A stretch of DNA of 5,338 bases, taken from assembly GCA_964606415.1 (NCBI GenBank), contig CAZSGN010000202.1, positions 1 to 5,338 of the forward strand, read 5' to 3'. Below the pieces are notes generated by a model. It was not told where the DNA came from. It saw only the letters and a program-made list of their open reading frames with translations, and did not search any database. The DNA comes from CAZSGN01 sp964606415. Its GTDB lineage: Bacteria; Bacteroidota; Bacteroidia; Bacteroidales; JBBRXJ01. This document shows positions 1 through 5,215 of this stretch, one piece after another; within the stretch, counting starts at the first letter, position 1; each line of letters begins with the position of its first letter. The translations under genes and the position numbers were made by a program.

Positions 1-28
1 CGAACAGTTGCTTTAGATCTTCGTTCAT
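1..28 (-). CDS. Start of an unidentified protein (partial, runs off the left edge)
   Basis: An ATG on the minus strand opens a frame reading MNEDLKQLF before the window ends. Nine residues are too few to assign a family. The main support is position. A perfect Bacteroidetes -7 box (TACATTTG on the minus strand) lies 4 bases upstream of the ATG. The gene would be on the same strand as the LplT-like transporter and downstream of it, after a gap of about 140 bases, but with its own promoter. The true start could be a later codon outside the window. Confidence 0.45.
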
Positions 29-32
29 GGTG

Positions 33-40
33 CAAATGTA
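33..40 (-). promoter_or_regulatory. Bacteroidetes-type -7 promoter box
   Basis: The minus strand reads TACATTTG, an exact match to the Bacteroidetes housekeeping -7 consensus TAnnTTTG, followed by CACC and the ATG at 28. Initiation normally occurs a few bases past this box, so the transcript would begin at or next to the start codon. I see no clear TTTG -33 element at the usual distance; the upstream run is T/A-rich with TTTCC near the expected place. The box match is observed, promoter function is inferred. Confidence 0.5.
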
Positions 41-170
41 ATAAAAAAATAAACTTTGGAAACTATTTACCCCAAAAAAGTTTTTTAGGTTTATATTCAT
101 TTATGGTTAAAGTTTCCGCACTCGGGTCATCATTTTTTGTTGAAGTTATTTTTATCAGCACTATTGATTT

Positions 171-1427
171 CTATTCCGGAAGGTATTCATCCTGCGAGTG
201 GTATTTTTTTCTGTTCTTTAAAAGAATAATAAACATGACCAGTAATGACAGGGATAAAAAAAGGAATACGGCATATTTACCGAGGAATTGTTCGATCACA
301 TCAAATAATACCGCAGATAGAAGAATGAAAAGAAAGGCAGAAAGATTAAGATAAGCGATCATATCCCCCAGATCTCTTCCCTGAACCCGGGCTTGTATCC
401 ATGCGTTTAAAGGCACTTTATAAAAACCACCGCTTAAGGCGATTAGGAATACAATTGCTGCAAAAACAGGAGCTGGCAGAGGAACCAAGCCAATTAGCAG
501 AAATAGCGAACTTATGACGATGGCTGCAACAAACACCATTTTAAGGCGTATTTTATGATGACTCAGAAGTCCTGCCAGGTAGGAGCCGCCTGCAATTCCT
601 ATTGCTGCGCCGGCCATGATCATGCCTGTTTGCGTGTTGCTTAGTCCAAGAATGCCGGGTCCAAATTGATATAGGTTTAGCTGGAGCATGCTTCCCATTA
701 ACCAAAAAATACATAGCCCCAGGATAACTGTGTTTAAGCCTGGTATGGTTTTGGCAAAGTGGTAAGATTGCCACATGAATTTAACAGGATTCAGGGATTC
801 CTTTGTTTTTGGATCCGGCAATGATTCTTTTGCCTTAATAGTTAAACTGGTGAGATAGCCCGATATGGCAATAAATACCATTAATCCCCAAAGCCACCAT
901 GGGTTTGTGATTTGGTCGGATAACAATGATGCAAGAAATTGACCGCTTAAAATGGCCGCAAAAGAACTCATTTCTAATGCTCCTGTACCGTAAGATATGT
1001 TATAATTTCCCCCAATATCCCGTATTAGGCCATATTTGGCGGGCGAGTAAAGACAACTTTGGATGCCCATCATGAAAATACCTGCAAGGACTAACCATAT
1101 ATTTTCTATGATAAAACCATATCCTGCTGCCACCATTATGGGGATCTCTATCATTTTCAAAAATCTTACCACCCATGTTTTTTGCCTGATTCTTGATAAA
1201 ATGCCTGCTCCCGGGGAAAATAATATGTAAGGAATGACCAGCATGGCTGCTGCGGCTGAAAGAGCATGGGTGCGGTGAGTTTCGCCAATCCAATAAATAC
1301 TGATAAAACTGGCCAGGTTTTTTAAAAGATTGTCATTAAATACACCGAGAAAATTGGTGCTAAGGAGAGGGAACCAACTAAAATGTTTGTTACCCCTGGT
1401 GTTATGGTGTTTTGAATGGCAGGTCAA
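171..1427 (-). CDS. MFS transporter, LplT-like (putative lysophospholipid transporter)
   Basis: This 418-residue protein is predicted to be an inner-membrane major facilitator. Hydrophobic segments fit 12 helices, roughly at 22-46, 54-75, 86-106, 108-126, 147-170, 177-197, 230-255, 266-289, 297-315, 318-338, 354-377 and 383-403, with a hydrophilic central loop near 198-215. Family signatures are the first-helix motif TNFLGVFNDNLLKN (24-37), YSPAKYGLIRD (127-137) and GGFYKVPLNAW (333-343). These resemble LplT and the transporter module of MFS-PlsC-AMP-ligase fusions. LplT flips lysophospholipids inward for re-acylation; that substrate is inferred here. The start is TTG: the upstream in-frame stop TGA lies eight codons before it, no ATG or GTG lies between, and the first-helix motif leaves little room for a later start. 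No Shine-Dalgarno is visible. No acyltransferase or ligase is fused to it, but a PlsC-like gene lies near the other end of the window. The MFS family call is very secure; substrate is moderate. Confidence 0.88.
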   Translation of the reverse strand: MTCHSKHHNTRGNKHFSWFPLLSTNFLGVFNDNLLKNLASFISIYWIGETHRTHALSAAAAMLVIPYILFSPGAGILSRIRQKTWVVRFLKMIEIPIMVAAGYGFIIENIWLVLAGIFMMGIQSCLYSPAKYGLIRDIGGNYNISYGTGALEMSSFAAILSGQFLASLLSDQITNPWWLWGLMVFIAISGYLTSLTIKAKESLPDPKTKESLNPVKFMWQSYHFAKTIPGLNTVILGLCIFWLMGSMLQLNLYQFGPGILGLSNTQTGMIMAGAAIGIAGGSYLAGLLSHHKIRLKMVFVAAIVISSLFLLIGLVPLPAPVFAAIVFLIALSGGFYKVPLNAWIQARVQGRDLGDMIAYLNLSAFLFILLSAVLFDVIEQFLGKYAVFLFLSLSLLVMFIILLKNRKKYHSQDEYLPE

Positions 1428-1555
1428 AATAAATATAGTGAGAATTGATTGTCAAAATAAATGTTTTTTTTGAATAAAGGGTCAGGGTAAAATAAAAATA
1501 TTGTGTATAATCATGGAAAAACGAAAATACTAAGCAGTCTAAAACCCATTCATTA
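1428..1555. promoter_or_regulatory. Divergent intergenic region between the transporter and DUF952 genes
   Basis: This 128-bp AT-rich spacer lies between two divergently transcribed genes, so it should hold promoters for both. I could not find an exact TAnnTTTG box on either strand. On the minus strand TTATTTTG (1453-1460) matches 7 of 8 positions. On the plus strand there is TATAAT at 1506-1511, which resembles a proteobacterial -10 rather than the Bacteroidetes form. The 12-mer GTCAAAATAAAT occurs at 1423-1434 and again at 1451-1462. The position supports regulation; the individual elements are weak. Confidence 0.35.
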
Positions 1556-1951
1556 ATGACACATAAAGATCATCAACCCGACAAGCTTTATCATCTCGTT
1601 TCAGAAATGGAATTCCGTTCTTTAACAGATGAAAAAGAATATACCCCACTGTTTTTTGAACAGGAAGGTTTTTTTCATTTTGATGGAGAAGATGAATTAA
1701 TTTCTCTTGCGAATGAGTTTTTCAATACAACTGAGGAACGTATTCTTTTGCTTGAAATTGATATCAGTAAACTTCTTTGTCATTACTCGGTAAAGATCAA
1801 AACTCCCGAGCAGGAAAAGATCCGGCATATTCAGGGTCCTGTCAATCTTGATGCCATAACAGGTATCCGTTGTATCCGGAACAACGGGGAGAAGATGGAA
1901 ATCTGTGAGTTTTATGATTCTGCCGAGCAGTTCGTTTTAGAGACCGCCTGA
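1556..1951 (+). CDS. DUF952 family protein
   Basis: This 131-residue soluble protein is recognisable as DUF952 (PF06108), a small family of unknown biochemical function. Visible landmarks in order are LYHLVS (11-16), EGFFHFDGEDELISLANEFF (37-56), LLLEIDISKL (64-73) and HIQGPVNLDAITGI (91-104). They correspond to the family's YHI, EGFIHCS...VANRFF, LLxID and HLYGPLNLDAV blocks. Where many members have His-Cys-Ser after EGFI, this one has His-Phe-Asp (41-43). Its length is a little above the usual 100-120 because of extra N- and C-terminal residues. The chosen ATG has no Shine-Dalgarno; the next Met (18) lies inside the conserved region, so the start is reasonable. It is probably monocistronic: a divergent gene is upstream and a hairpin plus a long non-coding stretch is downstream. 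The family call is good; the role is unknown. Confidence 0.85.
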   Translation: MTHKDHQPDKLYHLVSEMEFRSLTDEKEYTPLFFEQEGFFHFDGEDELISLANEFFNTTEERILLLEIDISKLLCHYSVKIKTPEQEKIRHIQGPVNLDAITGIRCIRNNGEKMEICEFYDSAEQFVLETA

Positions 1952-1952
1952 T

Positions 1953-1983
1953 TAATAGTTGTAATTTTAAATTCCAACTATTA
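1953..1983 (+). terminator. Hairpin after the DUF952 gene, probable terminator
   Basis: TAATAGTTG (1953-1961) pairs perfectly with CAACTATTA (1975-1983). After one mismatch (T1962/C1974), AATT at 1963-1966 pairs with AATT at 1970-1973 around a 3-base loop. This gives a long but AT-rich stem starting just past the TGA. The sequence after it (TCTGTTATTATTTTAG) is U-rich but not a clean U run, so termination is likely but not certain; it may also protect the 3' end. Confidence 0.5.
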
Positions 1984-2460
1984 TCTGTTATTATTTTAGT
2001 AAAGAGCATGTGACTTGTCTGTTGCATTCACTTATTTCGTTTTTTATTTCTTCATTGCTCCTTATCAGAGTGTGTTTTTAACTTGAGCATCCCGGCCTGT
2101 CTTTTTGTTGGGTTCTACCGCTAATTTAATGAAAGCTTGCAATTTGTTTATATGTAGGTAAAATATGGTTTAAGGTCGTTTATATGTTGTATTTTAATGG
2201 AGATTGTTTGCCAAAAATGAGCAACTATAATGCATCAATCTGAAAACGCTATATTTAAACTACATGTAAAACAATATTTTAACAATTTTAACCGTGTCTT
2301 ATATCATTTAAATACAAAAGTTTCGCGATAACATATAAAACACTAATTATCAAGACTTTGCAGATTAAAGCATAGAGCTAAATTATTGATTTCATGCTAT
2401 TTAAATATTCCATTTATAAAATATATACCACAATTTTATCCCGAAAAACTTGATTCAACT

Positions 2461-2610
2461 ATAGGCTTTAAGGCGCCTATAAACTTGTTCATTTTTTTTG
2501 TCATTCGTAACAAAAAAAACGAACCAAAAAAAATACTCGTGAATTATGGCATCCACACAAGCCATGGCTACGCCCTTTCCTTCCCAAATTCACTGGCCAC
2601 ACACTCAAAT
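2461..2610. repeat. Palindromic, GC-shifted element (possible REP-like repeat)
   Basis: This compact block has internal symmetry: ATAGGC/GCCTAT (2461-2466 with 2475-2480), then a 15-bp inverted repeat (2487-2501 with 2510-2524), then a C-rich patch containing the perfect palindrome AGCCATGGCT (2560-2569). Flanking sequence is far more AT-rich. From memory, the GTTC-(T-rich)-TTTTGT / ACAAAA-(A-rich)-GAACC arrangement resembles a hairpin sequence that recurs between genes in Bacteroidetes genomes; I cannot confirm that here. The symmetry is directly visible; its identity as a dispersed repeat is inference, and the outer boundaries are approximate. Confidence 0.4.
2487..2524 (-). repeat. 15-bp inverted repeat with 8-base loop
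   Basis: The left arm (2487-2501) and right arm (2510-2524) match at 14 of 15 positions. The one difference would be A:C in a plus-strand RNA but a tolerated G:U in a minus-strand RNA, so the minus transcript can pair along the full 15 bp around the loop TACGAATG. Each arm carries an eight-base T or A run framed by GTTC/GAAC. No U tract directly follows on either strand in the usual terminator form, though on the plus strand the right arm is followed by CAAAAAAAA. Confidence 0.6.
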
Positions 2611-2651
2611 AAATTAAAACTCAATCGTAATTAATTTACTGCGAAACTTTA

Positions 2652-2665
2652 GTTAAATATTTAAC
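2652..2665. repeat. 14-bp perfect palindrome with a partial direct copy at 2691-2701
   Basis: GTTAAATATTTAAC reads the same on both strands. Its first 11 bases (GTTAAATATTT) recur at 2691-2701, 39 bp downstream. The pair lies 220-270 bp upstream of gltD and could be an operator, but sequences this AT-rich form such matches by chance fairly easily. Confidence 0.25.
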
Positions 2666-2806
2666 CATTAAAATAAGAGTAGAATCTTTTGTTAAATATT
2701 TTGAGGCTATTGTTTCAAATTTATTTAAAATGCCTTCTAATTATTACTTAAAGCCTTCTTTATATATTTTTTTATGTTTTTTTAGCATAAGTTTTGTAAA
2801 ATATAT

Positions 2807-2812
2807 GGAGGG
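2807..2812 (+). promoter_or_regulatory. Strong Shine-Dalgarno before the 18-codon ORF
   Basis: GGAGGG lies 6 bases before the ATG at 2819. It is by far the best ribosome binding site in the window; most other genes here have none or a weak one. It is the main reason for taking the small ORF seriously. Confidence 0.45.
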
Positions 2813-2818
2813 TTTAAA

Positions 2819-2875
2819 ATGGAATATGATATTTTTATAGCGGAATTCAAACTTATTTGGAATCAATATAAATAA
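2819..2875 (+). CDS. Possible 18-residue small protein or leader peptide
   Basis: The frame reads MEYDIFIAEFKLIWNQYK then TAA and is preceded by GGAGGG at ideal spacing. I recognise no family. The peptide is rich in aromatic and hydrophobic residues with scattered charges and has no run of one amino acid that would suggest an attenuation leader. It ends 43 bases before gltD, and the best promoter candidate for gltD overlaps its last codons. It would therefore be read only by a transcript starting further upstream. It could be a translated small protein, an upstream ORF modulating gltD, or chance. Confidence 0.35.
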   Translation: MEYDIFIAEFKLIWNQYK

Positions 2876-2890
2876 ATTTGTTTAAATTTG
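2856..2890 (+). promoter_or_regulatory. Candidate promoter for gltD
   Basis: Two exact copies of the Bacteroidetes -7 box, both TAAATTTG, lie at 2873-2880 and 2883-2890. A TTTG at 2856-2859 could serve as the -33 element for the second copy, with a 23-base gap that is slightly longer than the usual 19-21. Starting from the second box, transcription would begin near 2895 and give a leader of about 24 bases that contains the gltD ribosome binding site AAAGGA (2907-2912). The box matches are observed; activity is inferred. Confidence 0.5.
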
Positions 2891-2918
2891 TTATCTGAAA
2901 CATTAAAAAGGATAGCAT

Positions 2919-4391
2919 ATGGGAAAGCCGACAGGATTCAGAGAATATGCCCGTAAATCCATTATGGAGCGGGATCCGGGAGAGAGGATAAAAGATTTTA
3001 ACGAGTTTCATCAGGAAATTTATGAGACAGAGCGAAAAGAGCAGGCGAGTAGGTGTATGGATTGCGGAATTCCTTTTTGTCAGAGCAGCTATGGATGTCC
3101 TGTTTACAATAAGATTCCTGAGTGGAATGATTTGATTTATCATGGCCAGTGGAAAGATGCTTTTGACAGGCTGATGGAAACAAATAATTTTCCGGAATAT
3201 ACCGGGCGTGTTTGCCCCGCACCTTGCGAGACTGCATGCACCTTAGGCATTACAGATCCTGCTGTAACCATTAAAGATATCGAGTGCGCAATTATAGATA
3301 AAGCCTATGAAGAAGGCTATATGCAACCCCGTATTCCTGATAAGCGGACTGGGAAAAAGGTTGCTATTGTGGGAAGTGGGCCGGCTGGCCTGACGGCAGC
3401 TGATCAATTAAACCAGGCAGGCCATTCAGTTACTTTATTTGAAAAAGATGACCGCATTGGTGGTTTGCTGATGTATGGTATTCCGAATATGAAGCTTGAT
3501 AAAGAGATTGTGGAACGTCGAAACCGGATGATGGCTGAGGAAGGTGTCGTCTTTAAGCCGGGCGTTCATGTTGGGGTTGATATTGAAGCTGGAAAATTAC
3601 ATGATGAATTTGATGCGGTGCTTCTGGCAATCGGTTGTACAAAGCCCCGTGACTTACCTGTGCCCGGAAGGGAATTAAAAGGGGTTCATTTTGCCATGGA
3701 GTTCCTTACAGCGAACACAAAAAGCTTTCTTGATAGTCATCATGCTGATAAAAATTATATCTCTGCCGAAGGGAAAAGTGTTGTTGTGATTGGTGGGGGA
3801 TATACGGGTAGTGACTGTATTGGTACAAGCATGCGCCACGGATGTAAGCAAATTGCTAATTTCGAACTGGTACCAAAACCTGAGACTGTTCGCACTGACG
3901 AACATCCATGGCCTACCAATCCGCCAAATTTAAGGTATATCGAAGAAGATTATGGGCATAAAGAGGCCATAGCTCGTTTTGGTAAAGATCCCCGTGTTTT
4001 TAGTATCCTGACAAAAGAATTTGTGGGGAATGAACAAGGAGAGGTTAAAGGTGTTAAAACAGTGAATGTAGAATGGACAAAAGAAAAGGGTAAGCCGCCA
4101 AGGTTTAATGAGATCCCCGGGACTGAACGTGAATGGGAAGCTGATTTGGTGCTGTTGTCAATGGGCTTTCTTGGCCCGGGGCATGAAATTATTGAGCAAA
4201 TGCAGCTTAAAACCGATTCCAGAAGTAATATATATGCCCCATATGACAAATTTAACACCAGTGTCGAGGGTGTTTTTAGCGCTGGCGATTCAAGACGCGG
4301 TGCATCACAGGTGGTTTGGGCTATTAATGAAGGTCGCGGCGCGGCGCGTGAAATTGATCGTTTTCTGATGGGAACTACTCAGTTACCTTGA
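2919..4391 (+). CDS. gltD: Glutamate synthase (NADPH) small subunit
   Basis: This 490-residue protein is the FAD/NADPH-dependent small subunit of glutamate synthase. It oxidises NADPH and passes electrons to the large subunit GltB, which makes glutamate from glutamine and 2-oxoglutarate in the cytoplasm. The N-terminal iron-sulfur region has Cys46, 49, 54 and 60 (CMDCGIPFC...GCP) and Cys99, 103 and 107 (RVCPAPCETAC). A first dinucleotide fold has GSGPAG at 152-157 with acidic Glu175 after it. The second, NADPH-binding fold has VVVIGGGYTGSDC (288-300). The C-terminal FAD motif GDSRRGASQVVWAINEGR spans 456-473. The stretch near 356-370 (DPRVFSILTKEFVG) is typical of GltD rather than other members of the oxidoreductase family. 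Its length is normal and no key residue is missing. The ATG has AAAGGA six bases upstream. No gltB is next to it: upstream is a long non-coding region and downstream is an acyltransferase gene, probably in the same transcript. GltD-like proteins can also serve other partners, but this looks like a standard GltD. Confidence 0.95.
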   Translation: MGKPTGFREYARKSIMERDPGERIKDFNEFHQEIYETERKEQASRCMDCGIPFCQSSYGCPVYNKIPEWNDLIYHGQWKDAFDRLMETNNFPEYTGRVCPAPCETACTLGITDPAVTIKDIECAIIDKAYEEGYMQPRIPDKRTGKKVAIVGSGPAGLTAADQLNQAGHSVTLFEKDDRIGGLLMYGIPNMKLDKEIVERRNRMMAEEGVVFKPGVHVGVDIEAGKLHDEFDAVLLAIGCTKPRDLPVPGRELKGVHFAMEFLTANTKSFLDSHHADKNYISAEGKSVVVIGGGYTGSDCIGTSMRHGCKQIANFELVPKPETVRTDEHPWPTNPPNLRYIEEDYGHKEAIARFGKDPRVFSILTKEFVGNEQGEVKGVKTVNVEWTKEKGKPPRFNEIPGTEREWEADLVLLSMGFLGPGHEIIEQMQLKTDSRSNIYAPYDKFNTSVEGVFSAGDSRRGASQVVWAINEGRGAAREIDRFLMGTTQLP

Positions 4392-4424
4392 TCTTCATAT
4401 ATGTTTTTTATTTGAGGAAAAAAA

Positions 4425-4430
4425 AAGGAA
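4425..4430 (+). promoter_or_regulatory. Ribosome binding site that sets the acyltransferase start
   Basis: AAGGAA lies 5 bases before a TTG codon at 4436, in frame with the acyltransferase. The longest open frame would begin at the TTG at 4388, overlapping the gltD stop, but that adds a basic, non-conserved leader. The first in-frame ATG (4457) has no Shine-Dalgarno. This favours 4436. Confidence 0.5.
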
Positions 4431-4435
4431 TAGTT

Positions 4436-5191
4436 TTGTTAAGACATTGTAAATATATGCTGATGAAGTGGGTTGCCTTTTTTTTTCGTGTCATTTTATC
4501 TATAAGATACAAGGTTGATGTTAAATCTGACGTTGATTTAACAAAAGCAGGGCCAGTTCTTTTTTTGTCGAACCATCAGTCATTGACAGATCCGCAGATT
4601 CTTTTAAGCTGGCTTTATCCATACAAGGCAGTGGCGCCTTTAATAACAGAGCGATATGTAACCATTCCTTTATTAAGTATTCTTTTAAAAAAACTTCATG
4701 CTGTGCCTGTTCCTGATCTTGAACTTCGTCGTGGTGTTTCGGGTGTAATGGAACAGATCAATAAAGAAGTAATAAACCGTTTTGACCAGCATATTTCGAT
4801 TTTATTGTATCCTTCGGGACAGTTAACCATTGATGGGAGTGAACGGATCGGGAATAAGCGCAGTGCTTATGAACTTGTTAAAATATTGCCGCCTGCTGTT
4901 CCTGTTTATGCTATTACGATTGAAGGGCTTTGGGGAAGTATGTGGTCCAGATACCGGACTGGTAAAACACCTGGACTTGCTGGTTGCATTTTTAAAAGCA
5001 TATTAATTACAATTGTTAACCTGGTGTTTTTTGTTCCCAAACGACGTGTTAAGATTTATATCCGGGATATAAGTCATGAGGCAAAAAAGAATGCAAATGA
5101 ATCAAAATCCTCTTTTAACCAATGGCTCGAGCCGATTTTGCAACCAGCAAATGATAAACCATATAAACCGTCTTATTATTTTTTTACTTAA
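4436..5191 (+). CDS. PlsC-like lysophospholipid/glycerophosphate acyltransferase
   Basis: Read from the TTG at 4436 this is a 251-residue membrane-associated acyltransferase of the PlsC/LPLAT superfamily, which transfers a fatty acyl chain to a lysophospholipid or related acceptor. Motif I is NHQSLTDP (46-53), giving the catalytic His47-x4-Asp52 pair. Arg98/Arg99 in ELRRG occupy the motif II area. Motif III is YPSGQLT (125-131) in place of the usual FPEGTRS, and a GLWGSMWSR block follows (164-172). That last combination recalls the acyltransferase module of MFS-PlsC-AMP-ligase proteins rather than classical PlsC; this is from memory. Hydrophobic stretches near the N terminus (about 11-23) and at about 186-200 suggest membrane attachment. 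The C-terminal tail (KPSYYFFT) is encoded within a hairpin. The gene begins 44 bp after gltD with no terminator between, so cotranscription is likely. Alternative starts are 4388 (TTG), 4457 (ATG) and 4463 (ATG). Superfamily is secure; acceptor and donor (acyl-ACP or acyl-CoA) are unknown. Confidence 0.85.
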   Translation: MLRHCKYMLMKWVAFFFRVILSIRYKVDVKSDVDLTKAGPVLFLSNHQSLTDPQILLSWLYPYKAVAPLITERYVTIPLLSILLKKLHAVPVPDLELRRGVSGVMEQINKEVINRFDQHISILLYPSGQLTIDGSERIGNKRSAYELVKILPPAVPVYAITIEGLWGSMWSRYRTGKTPGLAGCIFKSILITIVNLVFFVPKRRVKIYIRDISHEAKKNANESKSSFNQWLEPILQPANDKPYKPSYYFFT

Positions 5192-5212
5192 TTTGGGGAA
5201 TAATAAGACGGT
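5167..5212 (+). terminator. Perfect 14-bp inverted repeat over the acyltransferase stop
   Basis: ACCGTCTTATTATT (5167-5180) pairs perfectly with AATAATAAGACGGT (5199-5212) across an 18-base loop that contains the TAA stop (5189-5191). The left arm therefore codes for the last residues of the acyltransferase. A U run lies in the loop rather than after the stem; the bases beyond the right arm (AATTTGCGGGCTTTTGTTATTTTAG) are only moderately U-rich. It may terminate transcription, stabilise the 3' end, or mask the start of the small ORF that follows. The repeat is certain; its role is inferred. Confidence 0.45.
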
Positions 5213-5215
5213 AAT

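Larger units (their letters stand above)
1984..2818. other. Long intergenic region without a convincing gene
   Basis: I find no credible protein gene in this roughly 830-bp stretch. An 82-codon plus-strand frame (2386-2634) lacks a ribosome binding site and any domain-like pattern, and crosses a long inverted repeat, so I treat it as chance. Most of the region is very AT-rich. Two patches stand out: 2081-2120 (21 of 40 bases G/C) and 2541-2610 (34 of 70 G/C, with 25 C against 9 G on the plus strand). The second lies beside the inverted repeat at 2487-2524. Palindromes occur at 2471-2478 (AGGCGCCT), 2560-2569 (AGCCATGGCT) and 2652-2665 (GTTAAATATTTAAC). It may hold a small RNA, a repeat element, decayed genes or a long control region. 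Confidence 0.5.

Noticed and set aside
72..89. CCAAAAAAGTTTTTTAGG as a terminator for the transporter gene
   Set aside because: The stem would be almost all A-U with a very short loop and no U run after it on the minus strand; too weak to call.
103..354. 83-codon plus-strand ORF at the left side
   Set aside because: Mostly antisense to the 3' end of the transporter gene and without domain-like sequence; a shadow frame.
1503..1511. GTGTATAAT as a promoter for the DUF952 gene
   Set aside because: It resembles a proteobacterial -10, not the TAnnTTTG form expected here, and has no TTGACA partner at proper spacing.
2041..2160. Minus-strand frame of about 36 codons ending in QVKNTL
   Set aside because: Bounded by stops, no ATG start and no family match; kept only as part of the GC-patch observation.
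2386..2634. 82-codon plus-strand ORF in the intergenic region
   Set aside because: No ribosome binding site, no recognisable family, and it runs through the 15-bp inverted repeat with its A/T runs, which explains its Phe- and Lys-rich middle. More likely a chance frame.
4388..4435. Acyltransferase starting at the TTG overlapping the gltD stop
   Set aside because: The overlap would be attractive for coupling, but the added 16 residues look non-conserved and the ribosome binding site at 4425-4430 fits the later TTG better.
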